In this document: positions 35,447-48,195 of the stretch, one piece after another | Position numbering within the stretch: position 1 is the stretch's first letter | Layout of the letters: every line of letters begins with the position of its first letter | Origin: Salminus brasiliensis | Taxonomy: Eukaryota; Chordata; Actinopteri; Characiformes; Bryconidae | Direction of reading: 5' to 3' | NCBI RefSeq assembly: GCF_030463535.1 | Contig: NC_132891.1 | Span: 12,063,949-12,127,948 of the forward strand | Length of the DNA: 64,000 bases | Position numbers and translations under genes: made by a program | The notes under the pieces: model-generated | Seen by the model: only the letters and a program-made list of their open reading frames with translations | What the model was told of the DNA's origin: nothing | The model's database searches: none

Positions 35447-38400
35447 CTGTAAATGAGAGATTCCTGATTATTGCAACATCACAGTTTATTGGTACCTATC
35501 ATCACAGTCCCTGAAATAAGGGGTAAACTGTATGGCCACACTAAACCCAAATGACTCGGCCTTCTGTGCCCTGAAGAAGATTAATAATCTATTATGATTA
35601 CTACATATCCATATGCTGTATAGAGAACAAGGGAGAAATTAAGAAGAATGCAGATAGCTGGAGGAGGCAACGTGAGAGGAAGCCTCTGTCCACCAGTGGT
35701 TATGCTGTATGTGCCTGCTACATTCCTCAGCGGTGTGTGGCGGATCCAGGCTTGCCTTTAACCGACTGGGTCCTCCCACATTTGATGGGCAAAGTGAACA
35801 ACGTGAGTGAAAAACAGGCCAGCTCAGCTCGGAGGAATGAACAGAGCCTAAACACTAGCAATGGATTTTTAGAGACTCTGTAGTTCAAACATTTCCAGTC
35901 ACCCAGTTATTTATATCAAGCGTCCATACTGCTCCACTTCATAGAGACCTTGTATTATAACAGTCCATCTCATCGCCATCCTGAACAGGTGTTTACCTCT
36001 AGAGATCTCTCCCATTTCATTTAACAGAACAACCTGAAGCTCAGCGTTCACTGGAGGTTAGGTTAAGTGAATACTTCAGCAGTACAGTGCAGGAAAGAAA
36101 GATACAGACTTGGACAGATAGAGAAGATAAAGACTTTTTTCGACATACACAATATTTATCACGACACATATAAGCACAGACTAAAAACATCAGTAGCAAC
36201 AGATTCTTATTAACTACTATTTAGATACTCTCCCTTCACTTCATCTACTTAAACCAGTCTAATTACACAGTTTGTGAAACCTGCAGTGTTTATTAGGCAC
36301 TAACAGTATCTTCGATATGCTTAGAAAAGCATATTGTGTATCACGATAACAAAATGTATCACGATACGATAAAATATCGTCATATTGCCCAGCTCTAATA
36401 CCAACAGATGCAGAGACAGAGGCAGGGCTGAGATGTCTGTAAGCAATACCTGTAGTTCACAAATGATATTATTTGGTCAATTCGATGAGCCTATATTGTA
36501 GTTATCAGCATAACCCCACTGATATGGCACAGAGAAAACCACACTTTGAAAGACTTTTCTGAGTGAAATGTGCCACTATGTGAGCATTTTTGTCTGATGA
36601 CAGGTAATCTGCAATCAAGTGGATACAACTGTAGGGCATTTTCCTTCTGTGTTTCTAGGTGATATTAGTTTAGATCTCTGAAACTAGCTTTGCTTCTGCT
36701 GTTGCTCCATGACATGTGGACGTTGTGGGAGGTAGAGCTGAAATATGATTAGCAGGTAAAGGAAACATTTTTAATTTTTTTAATTAATTCAGAGAATAGT
36801 GTAAACAGAGCATACATTGGCTGTTTATGTTTCTTTACACATAAAATTAAAACCAAAGATTAACCAACAAAGCCCATAATTACACAGCAATTCTAACATA
36901 AATAAAATGAATAAACAAAATCGACATACCAGCTCATTCACATGAATGGCCTCTCCTCAATTAGTAAACACAATCGGTACTGTTGAGGTCAGCAAAAAAA
37001 TATTTTTACAATAAGTATCATATTTAACTATATCAAACTAATATTGCCTGTTTAATGTCTGACTGATGAAACTGTTAATTGGAATTTTTCTCTCCTCGAG
37101 TATCAGTGATATCAGTGATGTTCATATCAGTCAGGCTCTAATTTAGAGAAAAGCCCTTGGCTTGTCAGGCCCCAACAATACAAAAGAGCTAAGCAGAAGC
37201 CCTTCCAGCCCTGCATTGTACAGCCACAGACGTCAACTCCTAGCTCTATTTGCCACTGCTCTCACTTGGTGATGAAGACAAAGTCCGCCTTTATGGAAGA
37301 TCCGTTTTGTAGGAAAACACATTTTGTGTTCTGACAAAAGCCGAGCTTCATTTATTGTAAGGTTCCTTAGGAACCACTGAAATAGTGTCCTGTCCAGTTC
37401 TGCACTCGCAATTTGTTGTAAAGAGAAATAAAGAGTGAGAAGTGGCTTCTTCAGAGAGTCACATGTCAGCTGCAAGAGGCAAAGTGTGTAAGAAGAGAGA
37501 GTCGCCATGGAGCTCCGGCCGCCCTGTGACATAAATAACCCAGCCATTGCCTTGGCCACAGACACAAAGCGTGAAACATCTGCACCTCCACACACATTAA
37601 CCCCCCATGACCACTCTTTTCTCTCGATCTCTCTCCCCCCAGTACTCTCCATTCCACTGGACTGTCACTCTCTAAACTGCACAAAAAATGTTGCAGAGCA
37701 AATTGGATCAATTTTGTTTGACCAAATCTGGTCAGACCTACAATAAATCACTAACTTCTCAATCCAAGCATTACAAATGACAGAAATGGTAACTGGTTTT
37801 CGGGTATTTTCATGCAATGTTTTTTATTTACTGACACGTTTAAAAGAATTTCTATAGATATCACTATAGATTATATTGGTAATTAAGTACTTAAGTAAGG
37901 CCAGACGTCCAATATGTGGCAGAAAATGTCCATCAGACTGTTTTACTGTAAGAAAGCACTACATGAATTAAAAAATATGCTATATGATGTAAATATTCAA
38001 ATTTTGCAGATGCATTGACAAGATAAATTTGAATTAGTTATTTTTCCATTGATTAAATTCAATTTATTTAATGAAGCAATTGTGACAATCCTATACTGGT
38101 CTTCATGATGCAGTATAAAACATACATAATACATCAAGAAATGCAATAAATGTGCTTTTTTTTGTGCAATTTATTTTTATGTTTTAATTATTAATATGTA
38201 AACAAAATCATGCACCTGTGTAGAATGGTGCAGTATTTTAGAGAAACTGTTCAAAATAATTCTTTACAACGGTGGTGATAGGAACCAAACACCTAAAGCA
38301 TCTAATGCCGCTGTTTTTATTTTGAAAACTGTTATGTTGGGGAGATACATGCATGGTACATTTTACCTTAAAACACTAGGAATTACTTTGTTAACATCTC

Positions 38401-40501
38401 TAAAGGCAGATTCACGAAGAAGCATATTGTCTCTGTAAGAACACCACATCTCCATTTTTGTCATTTTCTATTTTGTATTTTTACAAAATGACAAAATATT
38501 AGATGTTCTTTACACCTTGTCAAATTGTCATGATAAATGGTCTAATAGAAAGAAGTGTGACTGTTTAACTGTTTATTGCTCAGTTTAGCAATGTGGCTTA
38601 TATTATATTAATGTATTCAAGTGCATTCATGTAGGTCTAATCAAAGTTTCCAGGCAGAAACTGTAAGATTATGATATGTGTCTTTTACAAATATGATTAA
38701 AGAAGAAAGGGTTTTATTTAACATTCATTTGAAAAGCTATCTGACATTATTGAAATTTCTGAAACTGCTTAAATTACAAACATTATCTTGGGGGTTCTTA
38801 ACATTATGTATTGCTCAGCATCAACAGGCTTTTGCTTTAGCATTGTATTAGTTTCTGGATGTACTTGGTAAAGACGGCTACTCTTCCTGACCGAAGGTCT
38901 GAAGGTCTTGTATACATTCTTTGGCAACCTGTCATGCAGCATCTGTATGGTGTTAATATCCAGGTAAGGTCTAGAACATTAACCTTTTTCTACTGCAGCC
39001 AGATCTGACTTGAATTGTCCTTCTGCTTTCGTTGTTGGAAAGTCCATATTAGAAAGACCCAGGGTTCAGCTTCCAAGTACACTGTTCAAGATCCTTGAGG
39101 AACTTTTGGAGGTTCTTCAGTTGTAAACTGTAGAGGAAAATTTTCAAGGTGCATTGAGGAACCTTCAAAAGCACTCAGAACTTCCCAAAAGCACTTAGGA
39201 AGAACCCAAAAGTTAGTATATTGTACTAATGAGGGTTCTTTGTCTCATCTGTTGAATCTTTTTTGTAGGTATGTGGAACCTTTTTTATATACAAGCAGGC
39301 ACTGAACCACATGAGTGTGTTCTTTGAGTTAATTTGAGTTGTCCTGGTTCTATATGTAACCACTGCCTTTCCCAAAGTGCCCTTAAAGAAGCCCCCTCTT
39401 TTAGGATGTCCCATTAAGCTCTTGGCTGTCTTCATGTTTTTAAGGTGGTGTTTATTATATTCCAGACATATATTTTGTGTAGCTTTTACCACATGATTAC
39501 CTTCTCAATAAATATGCCAAATATACTCTACAACTTCCACTTTGCATTTTAGAAACGTTAGATTTTCTTTGCTACTCCCATAATTGTGTTGGTGGTTGTC
39601 AGAGTGGGTCTACTTTTCATTTTTGTGTATTGATTCCTGAGCACTGTCAATTTTAACACATTTTTCTAATTTATATCATATTTTTCTTGTAGGTCTTTTA
39701 CAGTACCTTTGCTGCATTTTAGGAAGAGAAAAAACAACCAACATGTTATTTGTGGAGGTTTCTTTTTTTAAGTAGGCATTGCTGGAGATACTTGAGGACA
39801 ATTCAGATTATGAACCTCCAAGGTCATCTAAATGTGTTTGAGTGCAAGTTCCAACTAAAGGTTGTGCAAACTCATGACCCCTATGTCTGGACATGAAGTT
39901 CTTGTCTATAAAATACTGTTAGGGCAAGATTGCTTCAAGGATGATTAGTTAGTATAGAATACATATTGTACAATACATATCATTTTCTATTTAAAATTTG
40001 TGTTTGCAATCCAATGGGTGGTGTTTGAACATTTGCGAGGAACTGCATGTTGGTGGTACCCTGTGTAAAAGAGGCTGTGCTCTGAGCTGTTTTAAAGATC
40101 ACATAACTGCAGTAAAGGTGAAATCACACTAGGCAGTATAAAATGTGACAAGTTGTACATTAACAGTTTAGTGGGTCAGTCTCTCACACCTCAGGCTGTG
40201 TTTCAGTCGTCCAGAATTGACACTGAGAAACAAGTGGTGTTGTCTCCTGATGGGGTTTTTAAAGGCACAGATTCTGTATCAATCACTTCATGCCGAATCA
40301 TCCTACTGCTGAAATCCAGACACTGGCTCTACATCTGTAACCCTCCTGAGGACTGTCTGCTTCCATCTGTGTGTTTAAACATGTAAGACCACTGAGCAGT
40401 TGCTTCATCATGCTCAAAGACCCCCTAAGGGGTGAGGGATCCAAGCTTTGTTACATTGTGGTAATGGAGTAAGGGAGTGAGATGGCACACACATATACAC
40501 A

Positions 40502-40533
<32 letters not shown>

Positions 40534-40552
40534 GAAATATACGTTTGCTTAC
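35447..40552 (-). other. arhgef10l first intron
   Basis: About 5.1 kb of AT-rich DNA. I recognise no transposon of note. A 139-codon open frame at 37233-37652 (minus) has no family similarity I can see. GGAACCTT/GGGTTCTT strings near 39.1-39.3 kb resemble the repeat at 41.2 kb. Confidence 0.45.
40491..40533. repeat. CA/TG microsatellite
   Basis: An interrupted then pure CA run. On the transcript the TG tract begins about 20 nt downstream of the donor of the arhgef10l 5' exon. Confidence 0.9.
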
Positions 40553-40700
40553 CTTTTGTTCTAAATGAAGACTTATAAGTCACAGTCTTTATCCTTTTAG
40601 TTTTCCCAACTCCAAGAATCCCCCCTCTGCTGAGATCCAAGCTGCTTAAAAAAACTCCATTGTCATATCAGCTCCCATCTTTGCGCAGTGCAGCTCTCCA
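40553..40700 (-). other. arhgef10l: arhgef10l 5' noncoding exon (upper limit uncertain)
   Basis: On the minus strand an AAAAG|GTAAGC donor sits at 40553/40552, a near-consensus splice donor. The next exon has its own acceptor and the ATG, so this is most simply the 5' untranslated first exon. It is open in one frame, but that frame begins with TTG. Joined to the next exon it hits a TGA 18 nt before the real ATG, so it is not coding. The transcription start is not visible. A (TG)n tract starts about 20 nt downstream of the donor on the transcript. Confidence 0.6.
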
Positions 40701-40849
40701 GTGATCCCTGTGCTTCAATATCCAGCCCTGCTCTTCTCATAGCCGCTGAAAGCATGCAGAGACGTCCACCATTGTTTGCTCTCCCACAAGGCACTAGTTC
40801 CAAAGCCCCTTCCACGAGAGCTGTCACACTCGCTCCTAGGAATAAGAGA

Positions 40850-40928
40850 CTCTTCCCTTCTATTCTTTTCCTCTATCCCTCCCTTTTTTGCTTCCTCTCT
40901 CTCCCTGCCTCCCTCCCTCCCTCCCCCT
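40850..40928. repeat. Polypyrimidine-polypurine tract upstream of arhgef10l
   Basis: About 79 bases, nearly all C and T on the plus strand, including CCCTGCCTCCCTCCCTCCCT. On the gene strand it is GA-rich and lies about 300 bp upstream of the 5' exon donor. Confidence 0.8.
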
Positions 40929-40979
40929 ACAGCACATCAATAGGCACAGCCTTCCCTCAGAATGCAAATACTCCGAAAC

Positions 40980-41066
40980 CCCTGTCAGCCAATAGCAGGG
41001 CTGCAGGTCCAGGCCAGAGCCAATCACAGCCCAACATCAGTTTTGCGACTTGAAGGTTGAGTCAGA
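40980..41066 (-). promoter_or_regulatory. arhgef10l: Possible arhgef10l promoter elements
   Basis: Two CCAAT boxes (about 40989-40993 and 41020-41024) and a TGAGTCA AP-1-type site (about 41058-41064) lie 430-510 bp upstream of the 5' exon donor. Motif matches alone are weak evidence and the start site is unknown. Confidence 0.35.
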
Positions 41067-41179
41067 GAGCTGTGGGGGGTAGGTTTGGGAAAACACAGGG
41101 CCGAATATGAAGAAAGAAAAGGGAGGGACTGGGGCAGAGAAGTAGTAGTTCTACACCATGTTGTCAGATTTTCTTTCCA

Positions 41180-41660
41180 AAGATGGTTTGGTCAGCATTA
41201 CAGCCTTAAAAAGGAGGCAAGGGTTCTTTAGTAAGGAAAGTACTTCTGTTTAGTAGCCTACAGCCTTTGAAGGTTTACATGGTTCTTTGTCTGGTTAAAT
41301 TGATGTTCTCTATGTTAAATAAACTGCTTTTCCTTGCAAACTTTAATAAAGGCAATGCTTACATATGAAGCATTTACACATGAAGTCTTTATGGTTATTT
41401 GCCTGTGATGGAGAGCCTTTTTTTTAAATAATGGGGTTAAAAGGGCTTTTTTTGGTAAATGCAACGGTTCTATATACCATAACAATCCTGACAGTTTAAA
41501 AACATTTGGATTATTAAATGGTTCCTTTCTTTGATGGAGAACCTCTTATTTCTGGTTCTTAAATAACTACTGAATCATTTTATTGTTCTATGGGGTTTCA
41601 CTACTGTTTCAAGTCAATGAACCCTTTTAGTACCATACAGTACCCTTATTGCTAAGGGGT
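41180..41660. repeat. GGTTCTTT/ATGGTTC-rich dispersed repeat
   Basis: Contains AGGGTTCTTTAGTAAGGAAA, AAAAACATTTGGATTATTAA ATGGTTCC and GGAGAACCTC. Similar strings occur at 58860-59050 (AAAAACCATTTGGATGCTTA AATGGTTAC), so I read both as one old dispersed repeat of unknown class. Confidence 0.4.
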
Positions 41661-41999
41661 TTTTCCACCAGGTAATTTCAGCTTCCACAGCTGCACATTA
41701 CTAATTACTCATCCCAAACAAAGCAATCAGGTTGTTTTCGTTAAGCAAACTACCCTTCAACACATAGTTGGGGCAGGTAAAATTGTATTCAAATCAGCCC
41801 CCAGATAGAATCTACAAGGATAACTCTTTAGATTAAACAACAGCTCCCACATACAAAGTGCATATCTTTCATCTTCTGCAAGAAGCCAACTGATATCTGC
41901 TCTCTCCAACAGGCTCATCCAGTCAATCTTAAAATAATATATGTACATTTTGATTAGGACGTTGTCTAAATAATGAGGAGGGAAACATAAGTGTGGTTG

Positions 42000-42206
42000 G
42001 TATGGCGCGACAGATAGCGCCACTACCTGCCAGTGAGCTATTACACCATGTGGGAGACCGGGTTTGATTCCCAGTCTGTATAAGAGTCCTTGGGCAAGAC
42101 TCCAAACACTGCATTGGCCCACCTTCTGTAATACGAGTAACCTTGTAAGTTGGTCTGGATAAGAGCATCAGCTAAACGCCATAAATGTAAATGTAAATGT
42201 AAGTGT
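42000..42206 (+). mobile_element. SINE of a second family with TAAATG repeat tail
   Basis: Head TGGTATGGCGCGACAGATAG, B-box-like GGTTTGATTCCC, then the common fish SINE/LINE tail GGTCTGGATAAGAGCATCAG CTAAACGCC, ending in TAAATGTAAATGTAAATG repeats. The tail type suggests an otophysan host. Confidence 0.8.
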
Positions 42207-43334
42207 TTGGATGCTTTAAAAAAGGTCAAATGGGTGAATTTGCAGGACAATAAGGGATCTGCTAAATGCCTTAAATAATTCAGGTATTCAAAACCCGAGG
42301 TTTGGATGGGTTTCATACAAATAAGCTAAATGAGTTTGTCCTCCTCCTGTATTTTTTACACTGATCTATATTTTTAAAAGCTTGTGAGTCATGGAACAAC
42401 AACAATAATGTTGTATGTGAGATAATTGAAGTTTGCTGTGCATGAGAGGTATAGGTTTAAAGTTAATTTAGGTATGTTAACTAACTTAGCAAAGCCAAGA
42501 AGAAAAGACTGAGTTGCTTTTATTCAGAATGACTCATCACACCAACATAAGGAGCGCTAGCACTGGTTAGCCAGCAAACTACAGGCATGATATCTAACAC
42601 TAGTAAGGCTAACTTCTGAAAGCTACATTTTTAAGCTAGCTAGCCAGGTTCTTGACTTAAAGGCTGTGTGTTTGATTGACAAAATCTATTTAAAAGAAGC
42701 TTATATTTTGAGCCCATTAAAAGCCCAAGCAAAGAGCAGGCCTCGGTCGAAACCAGAGTAGTAACCCAGCGACACAATGTGCCTCGCCTCGCAGTCTCAT
42801 CTTTTTCTCTCCATCACAAATTTATGACTGTAAACAAACCCAATAAACAAACTTGTTTAATGTACATAAAATAATTTACATAAATAATTAAATGTACATT
42901 ATTTAATTAAATAATTAAATTATGTAAATTGAAATAATTAGTGAATGCTGATTAAATGTTTGTCTGTTTGATACATATGTAACTTATTAAATCATTACAA
43001 TTAATAACTAAATGTAAAAAAAATACTAAGACATCTTTTTATATGAGTGACTTTATTGAGTTCATTTATAAGCTGGTTACGGTGCATTTAAGACAAACCA
43101 GCATACTGTGTGTCTCTGACAGATGTGTGATTAGAACACATTATTGTGTTTTTAAGAAACATACACACTGCATTTGGTTAATGAAGGTAATACACTGATT
43201 ACATTAGAAATAACACAAAATTGATGTGTGATGTGTTCTTATTGAAAGATTTTTCTTTTTGAGAGTGTATGCTTATTATTTTGGCCATGACTTCTATTCA
43301 TACTCAACTACTATTCTGGACTCTGGAACTATAA

Positions 43335-43443
43335 TGGGCTGGTTTCCCAGAAAGGCATTAAGCTTAGTCTTAAACCAAAATTTACCATTCAGAATGCTAT
43401 GTAGTCCAAGACTAGGCCTAACCCCTGCCTGGAACTCTGGCCC
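43335..43443. mobile_element. Hairpin MITE, family D
   Basis: GGGCTGGTTTCCCAGAAAGG CATTAAGCTTAGTC on the left pairs with GACTAGGCCTAACCCCTGCC TGGAACTCTGGCCC on the right. The right arm also occurs at 14441-14483 as AAGTCCAGGACTAGGCCAAA. Confidence 0.6.
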
Positions 43444-45829
43444 TATAACATGCTTTTATAGTAGTAATAACACTGTTGTTAACTTCCATGTAACTACAAA
43501 CAGATTTTAAATGGTTCTCTATTCTACAAAGACCTACCAAAGCTCAGGTAGGCCTCATAATTGTGGGCAGAGAAAGCAGGGTCACACAAAAAGCACAAAA
43601 GTAAAGGTGCAGGTGGAGAGCATGTGACATCCTTCAACTGTGATTATTCATCCTTCATACCCCAGTATGAGTGGCTGCAATGTTTAAAGTTCATTTTGGG
43701 TGTGATTTACACAAGTTCTGATATATGCTAAGGCTGGATTTGCACATATTGAGGATTATGAGTCAAAAACTAGTTACTAATTTTTTAAAGTAATGTATTT
43801 ACCCTTCTCACAGCAGTGTGTTAGAAACGGCTTGGCCCTGTTTGACTCGCAATGTTACAACTGTGATATTACAGAAGGTCCCCTGTGGTCAGCTTTGATG
43901 TGCAAAGCTAATGTGAATGGAATAACAAGTATTGCACTATTTACTATTTAAAATCCATAATTCATACATTTCTAATAAAACCAGACTTAATTTAGAAACA
44001 TGTGATACCAGCAGGGAAGGTGTTCCTGCTCCTGATATTTTATGGGATTACATTGCCATTTCATCCTCACATTCAAAGATCCTCAACATGATTTGTAATA
44101 TGCAGTACTGTGGAAAGGTGTGAAAATCTGTGAAAATTGGAAAATATGGAAATCTATAAGAGGCAGGCATTTATTTGTTAGGGGGGAAAATAATATTACA
44201 ATAAATACAAAGAAAAACAATGGAGTGATTGTGATTGTATATGTTAGCTTCCTAGACACCATAACAATTGCCCTTTTCGTTCTCCTGTTGGTAGCCTACA
44301 TATGACAGTCAAAGTCTATGAAATGCCAATTACAAAAGAAATAAAACATGCTGAGTCACATTGTCTATGAATCTCTTTACATGAGGGGCTGCCCAGACGT
44401 CCACTTATGTTATTTATGTATCAAAAACAGACATTAAAGTGAAACAGTTTTAGCCTGATCTATATAAATCATCTCTGTTCTGTATTATGCCTAATTCAAC
44501 AGCAGTCCAGGTCTGAGACACTTCTTATGACTCCTTATGACATGAATGGGTGGGTGTAAACAGCTATAAGACTTTAGTAGTTGGATATACATTGCTGCTG
44601 TCATACAAAAAGCTTGGTCCTTTTTAATACTGTTTTAATCTGATGAATGAAAGGATTTCATTGTTGACTTCAACTAAAATGTTTTTGTCTTGTCCTGCAG
44701 ATTTTCCCATTTTGAAGATACAAGGTTTTTGTGTGGCAAGAACATTGTGTGCGGATATGTGTTACAAATATGTGGCTCTTTTTGCAGCTCATATATGAAC
44801 TTTATTGACCAGATATTTAATGTCATGTTTTGTTTTGTTATGTTTAGTTTGCATCTTCCAATTATTTTATTCACAAATTTTAAATCCCTCATAGGAATCA
44901 CACACATGTTTTATTAATCCTGATCTAAGAGCTATACACCTATAGCACAGACTTACTCATCTCTGCCTGACACCTCCACAGGTGACACTGAAGGCCTCAT
45001 CACTAGGTTATTAATGTTTTAAAAATCCAAGCACCCACCAGACTAGTATAAAAACATATGGCTAGTGGTGTTTAAATCTTATGTTTATGTAGAAAAGAAA
45101 ACAAAGAAAAACAAACCCCACTATAACAGGCTTGTGATTTCTGCACATTTACATACTATTACATTTATGAAACTTGGGATTCAGCTTTATAACCCTAGAT
45201 GTGGTGAAGCTCCCGTCCCCTTTCTAAACTGCAGTAAAGAATTATTGAATATTAATAAATAATAATACTAAGTGCTTGCTACCCTAGTGCTTGAGAAGTG
45301 CTTGAGGCCCTAAAGCATCAGTGTAGATAAATAATAAGCTCATATTAATAAATCATTCCATCAATTTAAAAATATGTTCCCTTAACGTAATCAATTCCCT
45401 TATTTTAACTAGAGTATTTAGAGAGGCTTATCTCTCTAAATACTATTTTTCTACCTTGATACTTTAAAGGCTTCATATCTTGCAGTGTGTATTTCACTGC
45501 TGGGATGGCTTGGCTGGATAGTTATGGAAATACCCACTCCTCCAGACCATCAGAGGGCAGTACACACCTCGGTTGAAGCCCATTTAAAGGCTGTCCTGTC
45601 CCCACTTCTTTCAAATCCCATGTGTTTCTGTTTTGCGGGCTGCACGCCTCCAAAGTTCAATGGACTCCTTTAAGCATATGCCATATAGTTCAGGACAGAG
45701 CTCTGTTTGAACAAAGAGCGAAGGAGGGCGAGTGGCAACCTCTACAGCCTCCCTGTTAAACAGAGCGTGCCTTCATTCACCGCAGTGTTACAAACAGGTA
45801 AACTCCAGCTAACTAAACGAATTATCCAG

Positions 45830-46625
45830 TGTGTGAAAAGTTAGCAGCAGGTTTCAGGGGGAATAAACTCCGCTAACCCCTCGCAGGACGCTTTAAAGTG
45901 GGTTTCTTTAAACGACGGCCGAGGATGGAGCCGTGCTTCCCAGCCTGGCACTGTGGTGTAGCAGGGCTGAGTGAGTGAGAGCGGCCCCCACGTGGTTTGA
46001 TCGCCGAGACTCTGCAGATTCTTTTGTTCCAAATCAATCAAAAAAAACGAGGAAGACGGACAGACATGAGCGGAGCATCCGAATCAGGAAACCCGTCGTT
46101 TGCTAGATAATATTTCGAATAACAAAATATAATAGACCAAGTCGGCGCAACTTAAAGCAACCGTTATATACTCTGACTCACAAAATCCACATTTAAGGAG
46201 AGAAAAAAAAGTTCCCGGCCGGTAGGTTTATGCTGCACTCGGTGTTTGTGATCGTGGCTTTGTTGCATGCAAATGCAGTGTGGCTCGCTTGCTAACACGG
46301 CTAGCCGAACATCACTTCTCGCATTGTTGTTGTTATTATTTTTGTCAAATTGATTTTCGACGTTCTCACGGATTTGGCTGCCAATTTCTGCATCTTTGTT
46401 AAGTTAGAAGTTCCGCAACTTTTGCGTTTAAGACGAAAAGCACCCCGGACTGCGGGTTTTCATACGGAGGGCTAATTGTTTAGTTAGCCTGGTGCGATAC
46501 GGACTGCTAGCGGCGCTAGTTTGCTAACCAGCCGCAGAACGCTACAACAAAGGACCCAGCGGAGCTCCGGCTGAGCGCCGCTGTCCTCCGGCCAGAGCAC
46601 ACGACCAGTGACCCCTTCATCCTAA
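45830..46625 (+). promoter_or_regulatory. rcc2: rcc2 promoter and 5' untranslated region (CpG-rich)
   Basis: A GC- and CpG-rich interval in otherwise AT-rich DNA, upstream of the rcc2 start and on the side facing arhgef10l. It holds a CACGTG E-box near 45990 and an ATGCAAAT octamer near 46267. A possible noncoding-exon donor (GGCCG|GTAGGT) lies near 46215, and an acceptor candidate TTTTGGTAG ends at 46969, just before the coding exon. The transcription start is not resolved. Confidence 0.5.
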
Positions 46626-46983
46626 CTAGTTAACCTACTAAACCATGTGGAAAATGACTCCAGTAACTTTTAGAACTTGCTGATTTGGGAAACACTGATG
46701 CGGAAGCCAGTTAATCGGTCCGAGACAATGTCGTGCAGCCGTGCTTCTTATCCACGTTCCTCCAATAACCTGTATTTATGTCTTTAGCAGTATCAGATTA
46801 ATGCAGCGCATGTATTAACATTAAACTACTACCAGCTGCACTTCTTCTACATAGAAATATAGAAGGCTACATATGTGCAACTTTTGTTTAAACCCCTGTC
46901 TGTTAAGAGTGCAGTGCAGTATTTGTATCACAGCTTGTAACTGGATGTTAAAACTTCATGTTTTGGTAGATCTTTCCACTACT

Positions 46984-48149
46984 ATGCCACGCAAGAAGGT
47001 GACTGATGTCTCTGGGAATGGTGGACTGAAGAGAAAAAGAGCAAGTGGCAAAAAGAAAGAGAGGGAGTTCAGCAGCGACGATGAGTTGGAAGACTATGAG
47101 CAAGAAAATACAAAGAAACCAGGGAAGCAAGCAACCAAACCAGGCCTCCAGCCCGTCACTGTGTCAGATGATGTAAAGGAAAAGATTGTAAGTCATCAGG
47201 GCGCTGAACGCAATCCCATCACATGAGAAAAGGAAGGTCGAATAAGTCGTGTTGATGCATCATTTTTTTTTTTTTCTCTTATAGAAACTTGAGTTACCTA
47301 AGGCAAAAGGACAGCTGCTCATTTTTGGAGCTACCAACTGGGACTTGATTGGCAGAAAAGAAGTGCCCAAACAGCAAGGTATGAGCCCTGGACCACTGAA
47401 GGGGATTATAATGTTTGCCTGTTTTTGTTTGTGAAGGTTTCCTCAAATATGCACTGATCTGGGAATTGTGGGCCAAGGCCAATATCAGAATTATTTATTT
47501 TTTACGTATGTGTTGAAGCGTAAAGATTTGCTACCGTCAAACATTTATATAATGTTAAAAAAGGACTGAATCTACATGAATTAGGACTATCGAGCCATAT
47601 AATGTTTATTTGATGGATACAGATGGTGGAGCTGTATCCTTGCATCACCCGTTCTTCTGGAGTTCAGTAAATGCATTAAATATTTTGGAGTCTCATTTCC
47701 AGCCATGTAGAGAAAGGCTTCTACTGCAGTAATTTAGGATTTTGTTTACATTTTTGTACATTTTATGAGGGCGTTCAGGAACTTTTATTAGGGCGTTCAG
47801 GATTTTTAAGTAGCTCTTCTGTGTGGTGTTGTGCAAAACGGAGTCAAGTGAAGTTCAGGCGGAGAAACGTGTTTTCATTAGTGGACTCTGGCTTCAGACA
47901 GTGTTGTAACAGCTGTGCAGCGTGTAGACTGTGGTCTGAGGGGATCAATGAGGAATTGATCTTGGCTACTCTGTCTATTGTTCATCAAGAAAACGCATTC
48001 CATTAAAGGACCCAAGGTGAACCAGGAATTATAAATGGATTTTTAATGCAGTTTTCGTTCTCTTCAAGGGTTAGTGTTTGTTTTGGAATCAGCAGGCTAT
48101 ATGTGAGATATTAACATTAGATTATGACTATAATGATTATTGAACCTCT

Positions 48150-48195
<46 letters not shown>

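Larger units (their letters stand above)
41661..45829. other. Intergenic DNA between arhgef10l and rcc2
   Basis: Contains the SINE at 42.0 kb, an AATTA-rich low-complexity stretch near 42.85-42.95 kb and the family D hairpin at 43.34 kb. The rest is AT-rich with no coding or RNA gene that I can support. Confidence 0.5.

Noticed and set aside
37233-37652. 139-codon open frame on the minus strand in arhgef10l intron 1
   Set aside because: No recognisable domain, no splice support and a composition like chance open sequence; two other frames overlap it.
40553-40640. Apparent start of a longer arhgef10l protein or upstream reading frame in the 5' exon
   Set aside because: The frame begins with TTG rather than ATG and hits a stop 18 nt before the real ATG after splicing.
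40688-41053. 121-codon open frame on the plus strand upstream of arhgef10l
   Set aside because: Pro/Ser/Leu-rich because it reads through the CT-rich promoter tract; no family similarity.
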